DNA of 64,000 nucleotides from Rhodothermia bacterium. GTDB taxonomy: Bacteria; Bacteroidota; Rhodothermia; Rhodothermales; JAAAOL01. Positions 51,235-59,148 of this stretch are shown here, piece by piece (position 1 is the first letter of the stretch; every line of letters begins with the position of its first letter). The DNA lies in NCBI GenBank assembly GCA_030428385.1, contig JAUIDY010000005.1:30314-94313 (forward strand), written 5' to 3'. Made by a program: the position numbers and the translations under genes. Below the pieces are notes generated by a model. That model was given only the letters and a program-made list of their open reading frames with translations, searched no databases and was not told where the DNA came from.

Positions 51235-51237
51235 TCC

Positions 51238-51957
51238 TCACGCCCTCGCCAGCCGGACAAACACCTCATCCATCGAGGCCGCCGCGAACTGCGTTTTCAG
51301 CGCTGCTGGCGTTCCTAGCGCTTCGATTTTCCCGTCTACCATAATCGAGACGCGGTCGCAGTATTCGGCCTCGTCCATGTAGTGGGTGGTGACAAACACC
51401 GTGATGCCGCGCCCAGCGGTTTCGTAGATCAAGTCCCAGAACTGCCGCCGTGTGATCGGGTCAACGCCGCCCGTGGGTTCGTCAAGGAACAGCACACGGG
51501 GATCGTGCAGGAGTGCCACTGAAAACGCCAGCTTCTGCCGCCACCCCAGCGGCAGGGCCGCGATGCGCAGGTCGCGGGCATGGCTCAGGTCCAGCCGCGC
51601 CAGCAGCGCCGTCGTTTTTTCCTTGATCGCCCGACGCGAAAGCCCGTAGATGCCGCCGTAAAAACGGATGTTTTCCGCCACCGTCAGGTCTTCGTACAGC
51701 GAAAACCGCTGGCTCATGTAGCCGATGGTCTGCTTGATCTTTTCCGGCTGGGTGTACACGTCAAAGCCGCTCACCGTCGCCTCGCCCGAGGTCGGTTCGA
51801 GCAGCCCCGTCAACATCCGCATGGCCGTGGTTTTTCCTGCGCCGTTCGCCCCCAGAAACCCCAGGATCTCGCCCGCTTCCACGCTGAAGCTGATGTGGTC
51901 GACCGCCGTGAAGCTGCCGAACATCCGGGTCAGGTCGTTTACTTCGATGATGGACAT
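51238..51957 (-). CDS. ABC transporter ATP-binding protein (second, YbhF C-half-like)
   Basis: 239 residues. Walker A GANGAGKT, Q-loop SQRFSLYEDLTVAENIRFYG, signature AALPLGWRQKLAF (LPLGW in place of LSGGQ, as in the second half of YbhF-type ATPases), Walker B VLFLDEPTGGVDP, and the switch His in VTTHYMDEAEYCD. It should pair with the ATPase at 52218; in E. coli the two halves are fused into one YbhF protein, here they are separate genes. Confidence 0.93.
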   Translation of the reverse strand: MSIIEVNDLTRMFGSFTAVDHISFSVEAGEILGFLGANGAGKTTAMRMLTGLLEPTSGEATVSGFDVYTQPEKIKQTIGYMSQRFSLYEDLTVAENIRFYGGIYGLSRRAIKEKTTALLARLDLSHARDLRIAALPLGWRQKLAFSVALLHDPRVLFLDEPTGGVDPITRRQFWDLIYETAGRGITVFVTTHYMDEAEYCDRVSIMVDGKIEALGTPAALKTQFAAASMDEVFVRLARA

Positions 51958-52217
51958 GGTTGGGAGCGGGAAGAGGGAAGGGGGGAGAGGGAGAAGGGGG
52001 GAGAGGGGGAGTTATTTCTTGTCATCTCGACGAGCAACGCGAGGAGAGATCTCCCACGTTACAGATTGCCTTTTTGCTTGGGAGGATCGCGGTGCTATTC
52101 CGAGGCGTGGGAGATCCCTCACCTGCGTTTGGGATGACAGTGAGCGGGTATGGGAGCTTATATTGTGCGGGGACATAGCCAGGCACGTGAACATGTATAT
52201 CATGGCTTCCAAGTTCG
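51958..52217. other. Gap with purine tract and family E repeat inside the efflux operon
   Basis: A G/A-rich stretch on the + strand (GAGAGGGAGAAGGGGGGAGA, about 51970-52010), then a family E hairpin (52021-52139). No gene seen. The gap separates the two ATPase genes. Confidence 0.6.
52021..52139. repeat. Family E palindrome, copy 4
   Basis: GTCATCTCGACGAGCAACGC GAGGAGAGATCTCCCACG ... GTGGGAGATCCCTCACCTGC GTTTGGGATGAC, an imperfect palindrome of about 119 bp, closest to the copy at 30591-30707. Confidence 0.72.
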
Positions 52218-53129
52218 TCAGGTGGTTGGCTCATGCATCAGTTCCATGAAGGCGTCTTCGATGCTGGCCGGGATCGGTTTGATTTCGATGTGGGTGAGGC
52301 TTTGTGTATCGAGATAGGCGCGGAGGGCCTGCACATCGGCGGTGGGGCGGGCGTCGGTGTAATGCACGTACTCGCCGAAGGCATACACGGCGTGCGCATG
52401 GGGATACTGCCGCAGCGCCTGAATAAGCGGATACCGCTGGGCAGCCTTGACGGCAAGAAGCGGGCGGTTGTACTGTGCCTCAATGGCGGAGGGTGTTTCT
52501 ATTTGCAGCAAACGCCCCTCTTGAATCAGCGCCACGCGGTCGCACTGCCCCGCCTCATCCATGTAAGGCGTGGAGACGACGATGGTGAGGCCGCCCTTTT
52601 TGAGTCGTTGCAGCATCTCCCAGAACTCGCGGCGCGAGACGGCATCCACGCCTGTCGTTGGCTCGTCGAGGAATAACACGCGGGGACGGTGGATCAGCGC
52701 GCACGAAAGCGCCAGCTTTTGCTTCATCCCTCCAGACAGCGCCCCGGCACGGCGGTCCTTAAACGGCTCGATCTGCTGGTAGATGTCCTTGATGAGGTCG
52801 TAGTTGGCCTGCACCGTCGTGCCAAACACGGAGGCGAAAAACGTCAGGTTTTCCTCGACGCTGAGGTCGGGGTATAGCGAAAAGCGCCCCGGCATATAGC
52901 CCAGCCGTGCCCGCAAAGCCCGGTAGTCTTTCACCACGTCTAGCCCGTCCACGGTGGCGTTGCCCGTATCGGGCACCAGCAGCGTGACGAGGATGCGAAA
53001 CAGCGTCGTTTTGCCCGCTCCGTCCGGTCCCACAAACCCGAACAACTCGCCTTCGTCCAGGCGGAACTGCACGGCTTCCAGCGCCTGCACGGTGCCAAAA
53101 TGCTTGCTGAGGTTGGTGACGGTGATCAT
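52218..53129 (-). CDS. ABC transporter ATP-binding protein (first, YbhF N-half-like)
   Basis: 303 residues. Walker A GPDGAGKT, Q-loop region MPGRFSLYPDLSVEENLTFF, signature ALSGGMKQKLALS, Walker B VLFLDEPTTGVDA and STPYMDEAGQCDR, where a Pro replaces the usual switch His position context (T-H to T-P). A C-terminal extension of about 80 residues (HAVYAFGEYVHYTDARPTAD) carries a small alpha/beta domain typical of this subfamily. The Pro at the switch position suggests this site is catalytically degenerate while its partner at 51238 retains His. Confidence 0.92.
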   Translation of the reverse strand: MITVTNLSKHFGTVQALEAVQFRLDEGELFGFVGPDGAGKTTLFRILVTLLVPDTGNATVDGLDVVKDYRALRARLGYMPGRFSLYPDLSVEENLTFFASVFGTTVQANYDLIKDIYQQIEPFKDRRAGALSGGMKQKLALSCALIHRPRVLFLDEPTTGVDAVSRREFWEMLQRLKKGGLTIVVSTPYMDEAGQCDRVALIQEGRLLQIETPSAIEAQYNRPLLAVKAAQRYPLIQALRQYPHAHAVYAFGEYVHYTDARPTADVQALRAYLDTQSLTHIEIKPIPASIEDAFMELMHEPTT

Positions 53130-53160
53130 GGGCTTCGTGTCAAGTGCTCGCTATGCTCGC

Positions 53161-53188
53161 GTCATTTACGGGCTCCGCCCGTGTCATT
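53161..53188. repeat. Family F palindrome, copy 3
   Basis: GTCATTTACGGGCTCCGCCC GTGTCATT. Same stem and flanks as copy 2 at 45660-45687, with one loop base and one flank base changed. Confidence 0.6.
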
Positions 53189-53264
53189 AATAGTCATTTG
53201 GTCTTCGTTTCCTCGGTTCTTCGATTTCCCCTAACCTCCCACACTCCCAAACACCCATACGCCA

Positions 53265-54167
53265 TCACTCTTCCCTCACCCATACTTCGCCCGGCATCCC
53301 GATTTTCAGCACCCCATCGGGGTTGGGGACACGGACTTTGAGGGCGTAGACGAGGTTGACGCGTTCTTCTTTGGTCTGGATAATTTTGGGCGTGAACTCG
53401 GCGTCGGCGGCGATCCAGGTGATTTCACCGGAGAGGGTGCGGTTTTCGGTGGCGCTTTCGTCGATTTGTACTTCTACGGTTTGCCCGAGGCGCAGGTGCG
53501 GCAGTTGCGCGCCGCTCACATAAGCGCGGAGGTCGAGCGAACTGAGGTCGGCGATTTTGTACAGCGGCTTGCCGGGGGCGACGACCTCATGGGGCTGGGC
53601 GAAGGTGACCAGCACCGTGCCGTCAATCGGGTTGGTAAGGGTGCTGCGGGCGATGAGGTCGTTGACCTGCGCAATCTGCGCATCGGTAGCTTCGATCTCG
53701 GCGACGAGGGGCGCATGCTGTGTGCGGATCTGCTCAATCTGCCGGTCGAGGACCGAGAGGCGGCCCGCGAAGTCGTCGAGTTGCTGTTGCGTGGCGGCTT
53801 GGTCGGCAAACAGGTTTTGCAGCCGCTGGTGCTCCACCTCGGCGACGCGTTTTTGCTCTTGCAGCACATCGATTTGGGCGACGATGCCGGGCGTGCGGGC
53901 ACGGATGGCCTGCCGCTTGGCTTCGAGTCCGGCGCGTTGCAGGACGAGCTGGGTCGTGTCCACTACGCCGACGACCTGCCCGGCTGTCAGCATGTTGCCT
54001 TCGTTGACATCAAAGTGCAGCAGGCGACCGCTCGCCTCGGCGGAGATGAGCGTTTCCGGGGCCTCGAAGGTGCCGTAGGCGTCGGCGAGGTCGCCGTTGT
54101 TGGCGCAACCGCTCAGCCAGAGTCCGGCCCACAGAGCAAGCAAGATTACACTGGCAAGCTTGGTCAT
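53265..54167 (-). CDS. HlyD-family periplasmic adaptor lipoprotein
   Basis: 300 residues from ATG 54167. Signal with lipobox (LALWAGLWLSGC), a biotinyl-lipoyl-like half motif (SAEASGRLLHFDVNEGNMLT), a helical hairpin of about 100 residues (VAEVEHQRLQNLFADQAATQ ... RQIEQIRTQHAPLVAEIEAT), then the second lipoyl half and beta-barrel domain (PIDGTVLVTFAQPHEVVAPG). It bridges the ABC permeases to the TolC channel. It is the YbhG/MacA-like member of the operon. The longer frame upstream to 54674 overlaps the TolC gene and is not used. Confidence 0.93.
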   Translation of the reverse strand: MTKLASVILLALWAGLWLSGCANNGDLADAYGTFEAPETLISAEASGRLLHFDVNEGNMLTAGQVVGVVDTTQLVLQRAGLEAKRQAIRARTPGIVAQIDVLQEQKRVAEVEHQRLQNLFADQAATQQQLDDFAGRLSVLDRQIEQIRTQHAPLVAEIEATDAQIAQVNDLIARSTLTNPIDGTVLVTFAQPHEVVAPGKPLYKIADLSSLDLRAYVSGAQLPHLRLGQTVEVQIDESATENRTLSGEITWIAADAEFTPKIIQTKEERVNLVYALKVRVPNPDGVLKIGMPGEVWVREE

Positions 54168-54310
54168 TTTTATGCGCCCTACGCTCTGGTTGCCGTTCCC
54201 TCTCCCTTGATGGGAGAGGGACAGGGTGAGGGTGAAATGCTGATTATTTTGCAACCCTTTTTTTCGAAGCACATCAGCAAAAGAAAGGGCGTGTGATTGC
54301 TTTACATATT

Positions 54311-55579
54311 TCATCGGAGGGTGCCTTCGTTTTCTCCAAGGGTATTCAGGTACTGCACCTGCGCCTGGGCAAGTTGGAGGCGGTGCAGGTGACGGGTGAG
54401 TTCGGCCTGATGTACCGCGTTGCGCTCGGCGAGGTAGTCGGTGGCGGTGATCACGCCGTTGGCGAAGCGACTTGCGGCCTGCGCCTCCACCCGCTGCCGC
54501 AGGGCGATGATTTCGGCGTCGCTCTCTAGCAGCGCCTGCAACCGCTCGATGTCGGCGCGGTGCTGTGCGGTAGCGATGCGGAGGCTGCGGGCGAACGCGG
54601 CTTCCTGCGTGCCCAGCATGTCTTCCTGCAAGGCGAGCACTTCTCCATCGCGGCGGCTCATGTGCCAGTCCCATGCCTTCCAGTTTACGCGTACGCCCAC
54701 GGTGTAAAACGGCTTGAAGTCGGTCTCGAAGACATTCAGCGCGGCGGGGCGGCCATACGCGGTCTCGGCAAAGGCCGCGACGGTGGGGCGGTTTTTCCGG
54801 GCGATGAGGGTTTGCTGGGCGTCCAGCAGCGTGCGCTGCAACGCAAAGGCGCGGTATTCGGGGCGCTGCTCCCGGTCAGAAAGGGCAGCGGGCAGCACAA
54901 CGTTGGGGAGGGCGAGGGTTTCGTCCTCGGCAAGCGGTCGCCCCATGAGTTCGCCCAGCACGGTGCGGGCAGCGCGGCGGCGGACCTCGGCCTCGCCGAT
55001 GTGCTGTTCCACCTTGATGCGCTCGGCGGTGAGCACATCCACATTACCCGAAAGCGCCACGCCCTGATCAACAAGCGCCTGGGCCTGCATCCGCTTGGCC
55101 TCGATGTCGGTGTGGAGCGTGGCGAGCGATTCGAGTTGGGCCTCCAGCAGCAGCACCTGCAAAAACACTTGGCTGACCTGCTCGCGGACGCTGTAGCGTT
55201 GCACCTCCACCTGCTGCTGGTCGAGATCGCGCCGCGCGGTTTCGAGGGTTTGCTGCGCAGTAATGAGGCCGCCATCGTACACGATCTGATTGATTGTCAG
55301 CGCCACTTTGTACTGATCTTTGTCGAGTTCGGGGAAGGCGAAGCCGGGCGCGGAAATCGGGATCTCCGGTACGTCGGAGAAATAGGTGGCCTGTCCGCCG
55401 AGCGAGAGCGACGGGAGGCGCTGGGCGTGCAGGTTTTGCAGCCGCCGCTCCGCCATTGCTTCCCGCAGTTCGATTTGGGGTTGCAACGGATGGTTTGTCT
55501 CGGCGGCCCGGTACGCGGCGTCGAGCGTCAGCGAGTCCGGGGCTGGCTGGAAAAGCAAAAGGGCGACGAGTAAAAACAT
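54311..55579 (-). CDS. TolC-family outer-membrane efflux protein
   Basis: 422 residues from ATG 55579 with signal peptide (MFLLVALLLFQPAPDS). Two OEP repeats are visible: LTLDAAYRAAETNHPLQPQI with QRLPSLSLGGQATYF and then a DQYKVALTINQIVYDGGLIT AQ strand/helix; the second, PEYRAFALQRTLLDAQQTLI, with RPTVAAFAETAYGRPAAL and the VNWKAWDWHMSRRDGEVLAL region. The trimer forms the exit duct of the efflux pump. It directly follows the tetR gene (17-bp gap), so the two are co-transcribed. Confidence 0.92.
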   Translation of the reverse strand: MFLLVALLLFQPAPDSLTLDAAYRAAETNHPLQPQIELREAMAERRLQNLHAQRLPSLSLGGQATYFSDVPEIPISAPGFAFPELDKDQYKVALTINQIVYDGGLITAQQTLETARRDLDQQQVEVQRYSVREQVSQVFLQVLLLEAQLESLATLHTDIEAKRMQAQALVDQGVALSGNVDVLTAERIKVEQHIGEAEVRRRAARTVLGELMGRPLAEDETLALPNVVLPAALSDREQRPEYRAFALQRTLLDAQQTLIARKNRPTVAAFAETAYGRPAALNVFETDFKPFYTVGVRVNWKAWDWHMSRRDGEVLALQEDMLGTQEAAFARSLRIATAQHRADIERLQALLESDAEIIALRQRVEAQAASRFANGVITATDYLAERNAVHQAELTRHLHRLQLAQAQVQYLNTLGENEGTLR

Positions 55580-55596
55580 CGCTTTCGGGGTTATCG

Positions 55597-56226
55597 CTAG
55601 GAACGGGGGTGCAGGCCGTGGACGAGCAAGTCGATCAGGTGGGCCTTGCGTTCTTCGAGGAAGCCGTCGCGGTCGCGGGCTACGCCGGGGTTCATCTCGC
55701 GCATGGTGGGGTAGACGATGAAGAAGAAGATGCACGACGAAAGCACCGTCAGCGCCGTCTGAAACGGGTCCACGGGGCGTATTTCTCCGGTTTTGGTCGC
55801 CTGTGCGATGCGGGTGATGAGCGCGCGCACGGGATTTCCGTCGGCGGATTTGAGCGTGCTCACCTGCTGCACCACCGCCTCGCCGCCCGACAGGTTTTCG
55901 TTCACCATCAGCCGCACCACGTCTTGGTGGTCTTTGAGGAAATCGATGTAGCCCGTGATAAAGGTGCGCAGGACGGCCTCAAACGATTCAGCCTCTTCCA
56001 CCGCCGCGCCGATGCCTGCAAAGAAGCGCTGGAAGACGTAGGCGAAGACGGCGGCGTAGAGCTTGTCCTTGCTGCGGAAGTAGTAGTGCAGCATCGCCTT
56101 GTTGATCTGCGCCGCATCGGCGATTTCCTGCATGCGGGCGCCGTCTTTGCCTTTACGTGCAAACGCCTGCAACGCGGCCTCGAAGATGCGCTCTTCCGCT
56201 TCGGTGTACGTGGTCGTGTCCGTCAT
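55597..56226 (-). CDS. TetR/AcrR-family repressor of the efflux operon
   Basis: 209 residues. N-terminal HTH (FEAALQAFARKGKDGARMQE IADAAQINKAMLHYYFRSKD KLYAAVF, about 14-60) with the KAMLHYYF recognition helix typical of the AcrR/CecR type, and a C-terminal all-helical ligand domain of about 145 residues. First gene of the seven-gene efflux unit; expected to repress it until a toxic compound binds. Two AACC-N4-GGTT sites upstream (56274-56285 and 56320-56331) are candidate operators. It resembles E. coli CecR (YbiH), which heads the ybhGFSR operon. Confidence 0.92.
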   Translation of the reverse strand: MTDTTTYTEAEERIFEAALQAFARKGKDGARMQEIADAAQINKAMLHYYFRSKDKLYAAVFAYVFQRFFAGIGAAVEEAESFEAVLRTFITGYIDFLKDHQDVVRLMVNENLSGGEAVVQQVSTLKSADGNPVRALITRIAQATKTGEIRPVDPFQTALTVLSSCIFFFIVYPTMREMNPGVARDRDGFLEERKAHLIDLLVHGLHPRS

Positions 56227-56273
56227 AAACGGGAGTATTCGAATGAAAACAGGTGCGACTAACCGAATGAGTT

Positions 56274-56331
56274 AACCGTTTGGTTGGTGTCATGGTACAA
56301 AGAGAACCAAGAAAGTGTCAACCATCTGGTT
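56274..56331. promoter_or_regulatory. Paired AACC-N4-GGTT sites upstream of tetR
   Basis: AACCGTTTGGTT at 56274-56285 and AACCATCTGGTT at 56320-56331, perfect 4+4 inverted repeats 46 bases apart, with a further AACCGAATGAGTTAACC just left of the first. They lie 48 and 94 bp upstream of the TetR start in a divergent promoter region that also faces the AT-rich gene at 56407. These are likely operators for the TetR protein. Confidence 0.6.
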
Positions 56332-56406
56332 AATCGTTACAATTCAAAGAACGAACGCTTTTCATTGACGTATATCTGCTTATCAATGATTCAATAAGAA
56401 CTTGTC

Positions 56407-57570
56407 ATGTTGTTTCCAGAAGTTGAGCGAGATGTTCGAGTTGCAAATCGGGCGATGTCGCATTTTGAATTTCTAACACGTTGCTATCGTCCGGAATGTG
56501 AATCCATTCGCAACCTTTGGGAGAATTGGTTCAGGCATTACCCAGACAGTGAGAAAAAGGAGCTAAAAGCTCGACTTGCATCTGACAAGATTAACTACTA
56601 CTCAGCCTTTTGGGAATTGTATCTCTATGAGTTGTTGAGGCGGCTAGGGTATTCGATACAGGTTCATCCTACGTTGCCCACAATTGAGACTACACAACCC
56701 GATTTTCTTGCAACATCGCCGACTGGAGAGGAAGTGATTATTGAAGCAGTCGCTGTTTCAGAGCAATCGGGAGAAGATCCTGCTACAACAAATCGAAGGG
56801 AGACAGTACTTGACACCATTGACCGTCTAGACCACCCTTATTTTTATGTGTTGCTGAATGAAAAAGGAAGTCCCACTGCCTCACCTTCTGGTCGAAAGAT
56901 TCGAGCAAGTCTAAAACGTTGGTTAGATAGTCTTGATTATAACACCTGCCATACACTACTAGAGAGTAACCGATTTACTGATCTTCCGACTCAGGCTTTT
57001 AATGAAAATGGTTGGATACTTGAGTTTCAAGCGTTTCCAAAGCCGAAGAACCAGCTTGGTAAACCAAATGAGCGTCTTATTCATCTACATATGCCTGAAG
57101 TCCATTGGATTGATTCACGGACTCCAATTCGAGATGCCATAAGACGGAAAGCATCAAAATATGGAGACATTCAACGTCCGTATCTAGTAGCTGTTAATGC
57201 AATGGGCCACTTTGTAGATGAAATAGCTATTTTTGAGGCTCTTTTTGGAACAGAGGTTATGATATTCGGTGCTGAACCTGAGGTTAAGTCCCGCATGGCT
57301 CGCAGGCCAGATGGGGCTTGGACAAGCGAGCAGGGAGAGCGCAACACACGCATTAGCGGAGTCCTAATTGGGCAAAGCGTATTTCCAAACAATGTCGCGG
57401 ATACATCGGTTGTGCTTTATCACAATCCTTGGGCAAAACGCGAATATATAGGTCTTCTTTCTTCCTTAAAGCAATTTGTACCGTCCGAGGGTGGGATGAA
57501 AAAAGTTGATGGAATGCTCCCTCGCAGCATCTTCGGTTTAGATGAGAACTGGCTGCAAGCTGGCGCATGA
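56407..57570 (+). CDS. AT-rich ORF with PD-(D/E)XK-like motif, function unknown
   Basis: 387 residues. An N-terminal helical part with FWELYLYELLRRLGYSIQVH, then QPDFLATSPTGEEVIIEAVA. Glu75, Asp99 and Glu113-x-Val115 match the order of a PD-(D/E)XK nuclease site, though the final Lys is replaced. The middle and C-terminal parts (WILEFQAFPKPKNQ, RPYLVAVNAMGHFVDEIAIF EALFG) recall uncharacterised nuclease-fold proteins found next to defence or repair genes. Base composition is clearly AT-richer than all neighbours, indicating recent transfer. It is alone, with no methylase, ATPase or toxin partner beside it. The assignment is tentative; a structural non-nuclease role is possible. Confidence 0.55.
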   Translation: MLFPEVERDVRVANRAMSHFEFLTRCYRPECESIRNLWENWFRHYPDSEKKELKARLASDKINYYSAFWELYLYELLRRLGYSIQVHPTLPTIETTQPDFLATSPTGEEVIIEAVAVSEQSGEDPATTNRRETVLDTIDRLDHPYFYVLLNEKGSPTASPSGRKIRASLKRWLDSLDYNTCHTLLESNRFTDLPTQAFNENGWILEFQAFPKPKNQLGKPNERLIHLHMPEVHWIDSRTPIRDAIRRKASKYGDIQRPYLVAVNAMGHFVDEIAIFEALFGTEVMIFGAEPEVKSRMARRPDGAWTSEQGERNTRISGVLIGQSVFPNNVADTSVVLYHNPWAKREYIGLLSSLKQFVPSEGGMKKVDGMLPRSIFGLDENWLQAGA

Positions 57571-57666
57571 AATCATTTCATTTCGAAATTAAAATTGCCC
57601 GTCACTAGGTAAGTGGCGTGCCAAGATGACCTCGTTCTCCTTGCTCCCAACCACGAGGCTTTCCCT

Positions 57667-58983
57667 ATGAAGTGCCTGTCTTATCGATTCGCTATTGTTT
57701 TTTCCTTTGCTGCTGTGGCACTCCTTCTGACAGGAGTGGCCCAGGCGCAGCCCACCAACCAAACGCTCGCGGGCACTTACATCGTCACGTCGTACTTCAA
57801 CGATTCCGTGGATGAAAGCAGCACGTCGCTTTCCAGGGTGACCTTCGATGGGGTGGGCGCTGGCGTGTGGGATGTCCTCGCCAACTCGCAAGACGATATT
57901 GGGTCGGGTAGTCTTACGTACACGGTGAACCCCGATGGGTCCTTCATGACCAGCGTGGAGGGCGAACTGCTTCGGGGCATCATCGCCCCCGACGGTGAAA
58001 TTCTGACAGCGGTGGAACTGGACCCGGATGACTTTGGCTTCTATGCGGCCATGCGGATGTCGTCCGGGCTGACCAACGCCGATTTGAGCGGCACGTACAT
58101 CCTCGTGCAGTACCTCAACGATGCGGTGGACGGCGTAAGCACGGCGTTTTCGTCAGTGACCTTCGACGGAAACGGCGGTGGCCTCTTCGACATTCAGGTT
58201 CATTCGCAGGGCGAGATCGGAATGGGGCCGTTTACGTATGCGCTGGAAGCAGAGGGCACCTTGACCATCACGGCGGATGGATCGACGCTGCGGGGCGTTT
58301 TTAATCCGGTCGCCGGTGCGCTGACGCTGGTGGAGCTTGACCCGGAGGTATACGGGTTGTACGTGGGGATGCGCACCTCGGCGGGCCACACCGCGATGTC
58401 GCTCGACGGGGTGTATGAGGTGGGCCAATACCAACGTAATGGTGCGGCGGTTGCGACCCATGCCGCTTTTACGTTCGACGGAGCAGGCGCAGGAGACCGC
58501 GAGCCGCTGCAAACATCGGAGGGCACCGGAGTGGGCGGGTCATTTAGCTATGCGGTCGATGATGACGGCACCTTTACCATTACCGGGGCCGCCGAAACAC
58601 ACGGCATTGTGGCACCGGACGGCAGTTGGTTTGTGTTTGCCGAGGTAGAGTCTTTAGAGCGTGGCCTGTCGATGGGCTTCCGGCGGCTTGAAACCGGCAC
58701 CGCCCGTGAAGCCAATGCCCCTGCGCCTGCGCTTGCCTTAACCGTTGGCCCCAATCCCGCGCACGGTACGGTGTTTCTTCGTTTTGATGTCCCGCGCAGC
58801 GCGCCGGTACGTTTGGAGGTGTTCGATATGCTGGGGCGTCAGCGGGCAGTGCTGGTGGATGCCTCCTTGTCGCCCGGACCGCAGGTTATTCCGTGGGAGA
58901 CAGCAGGCGTGGAGGCAGGGAGTTATCTGTTTCGCCTGACGGTGGATGAGCACGTCGTGGTGCAGCCCGGCATGGTTTTTTAA
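57667..58983 (+). CDS. T9SS-sorted protein with three internal repeats
   Basis: 438 residues from ATG 57667, signal peptide ending LLLTGVAQAQP. Three tandem copies of a roughly 95-residue beta-rich unit follow (GTYIVTSYFNDSVDESSTSL..., GTYILVQYLNDAVDGVSTAF..., GVYEVGQYQRNGAAVATHAA...), each with an SRVTFDGVGAG-type turn and a LRGIIAPDGEILTAVELDP-like end; the third is shorter and more divergent. The C-terminal sorting domain is VGPNPAHGTVFLRFDVP ... MVF. Surface-located or secreted. The unit resembles small lipocalin-like or beta-sandwich modules, but I recognise no family. Confidence 0.85.
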   Translation: MKCLSYRFAIVFSFAAVALLLTGVAQAQPTNQTLAGTYIVTSYFNDSVDESSTSLSRVTFDGVGAGVWDVLANSQDDIGSGSLTYTVNPDGSFMTSVEGELLRGIIAPDGEILTAVELDPDDFGFYAAMRMSSGLTNADLSGTYILVQYLNDAVDGVSTAFSSVTFDGNGGGLFDIQVHSQGEIGMGPFTYALEAEGTLTITADGSTLRGVFNPVAGALTLVELDPEVYGLYVGMRTSAGHTAMSLDGVYEVGQYQRNGAAVATHAAFTFDGAGAGDREPLQTSEGTGVGGSFSYAVDDDGTFTITGAAETHGIVAPDGSWFVFAEVESLERGLSMGFRRLETGTAREANAPAPALALTVGPNPAHGTVFLRFDVPRSAPVRLEVFDMLGRQRAVLVDASLSPGPQVIPWETAGVEAGSYLFRLTVDEHVVVQPGMVF

Positions 58984-59148
58984 GCTTCTCTCAAACACCG
59001 CCTTCCGCTAGAAATGATTAGACGGTTGATTCAGGAAAGGACGTAGATAAGCCATTTGAATACCGAAATATCGGGATGCCGGAAGTCGAGGCGTTTTCCT
59101 ATCCTGTTGTCTCTTGAATTCCCTCCTTCAAGCAATCATACCAAGTAA

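Larger units (their letters stand above)
50896..51237. other. Gap inside the efflux operon holding nested repeats
   Basis: 342 bp between the leftward ATPase gene (stop at 51238) and the next permease gene (start at 50895). No gene seen. It holds a family H inverted repeat (50944-51234) wrapped around a family D palindrome (51021-51124). The insertion splits an otherwise compact operon, so the downstream permeases may need their own promoter or read-through. Confidence 0.65.
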
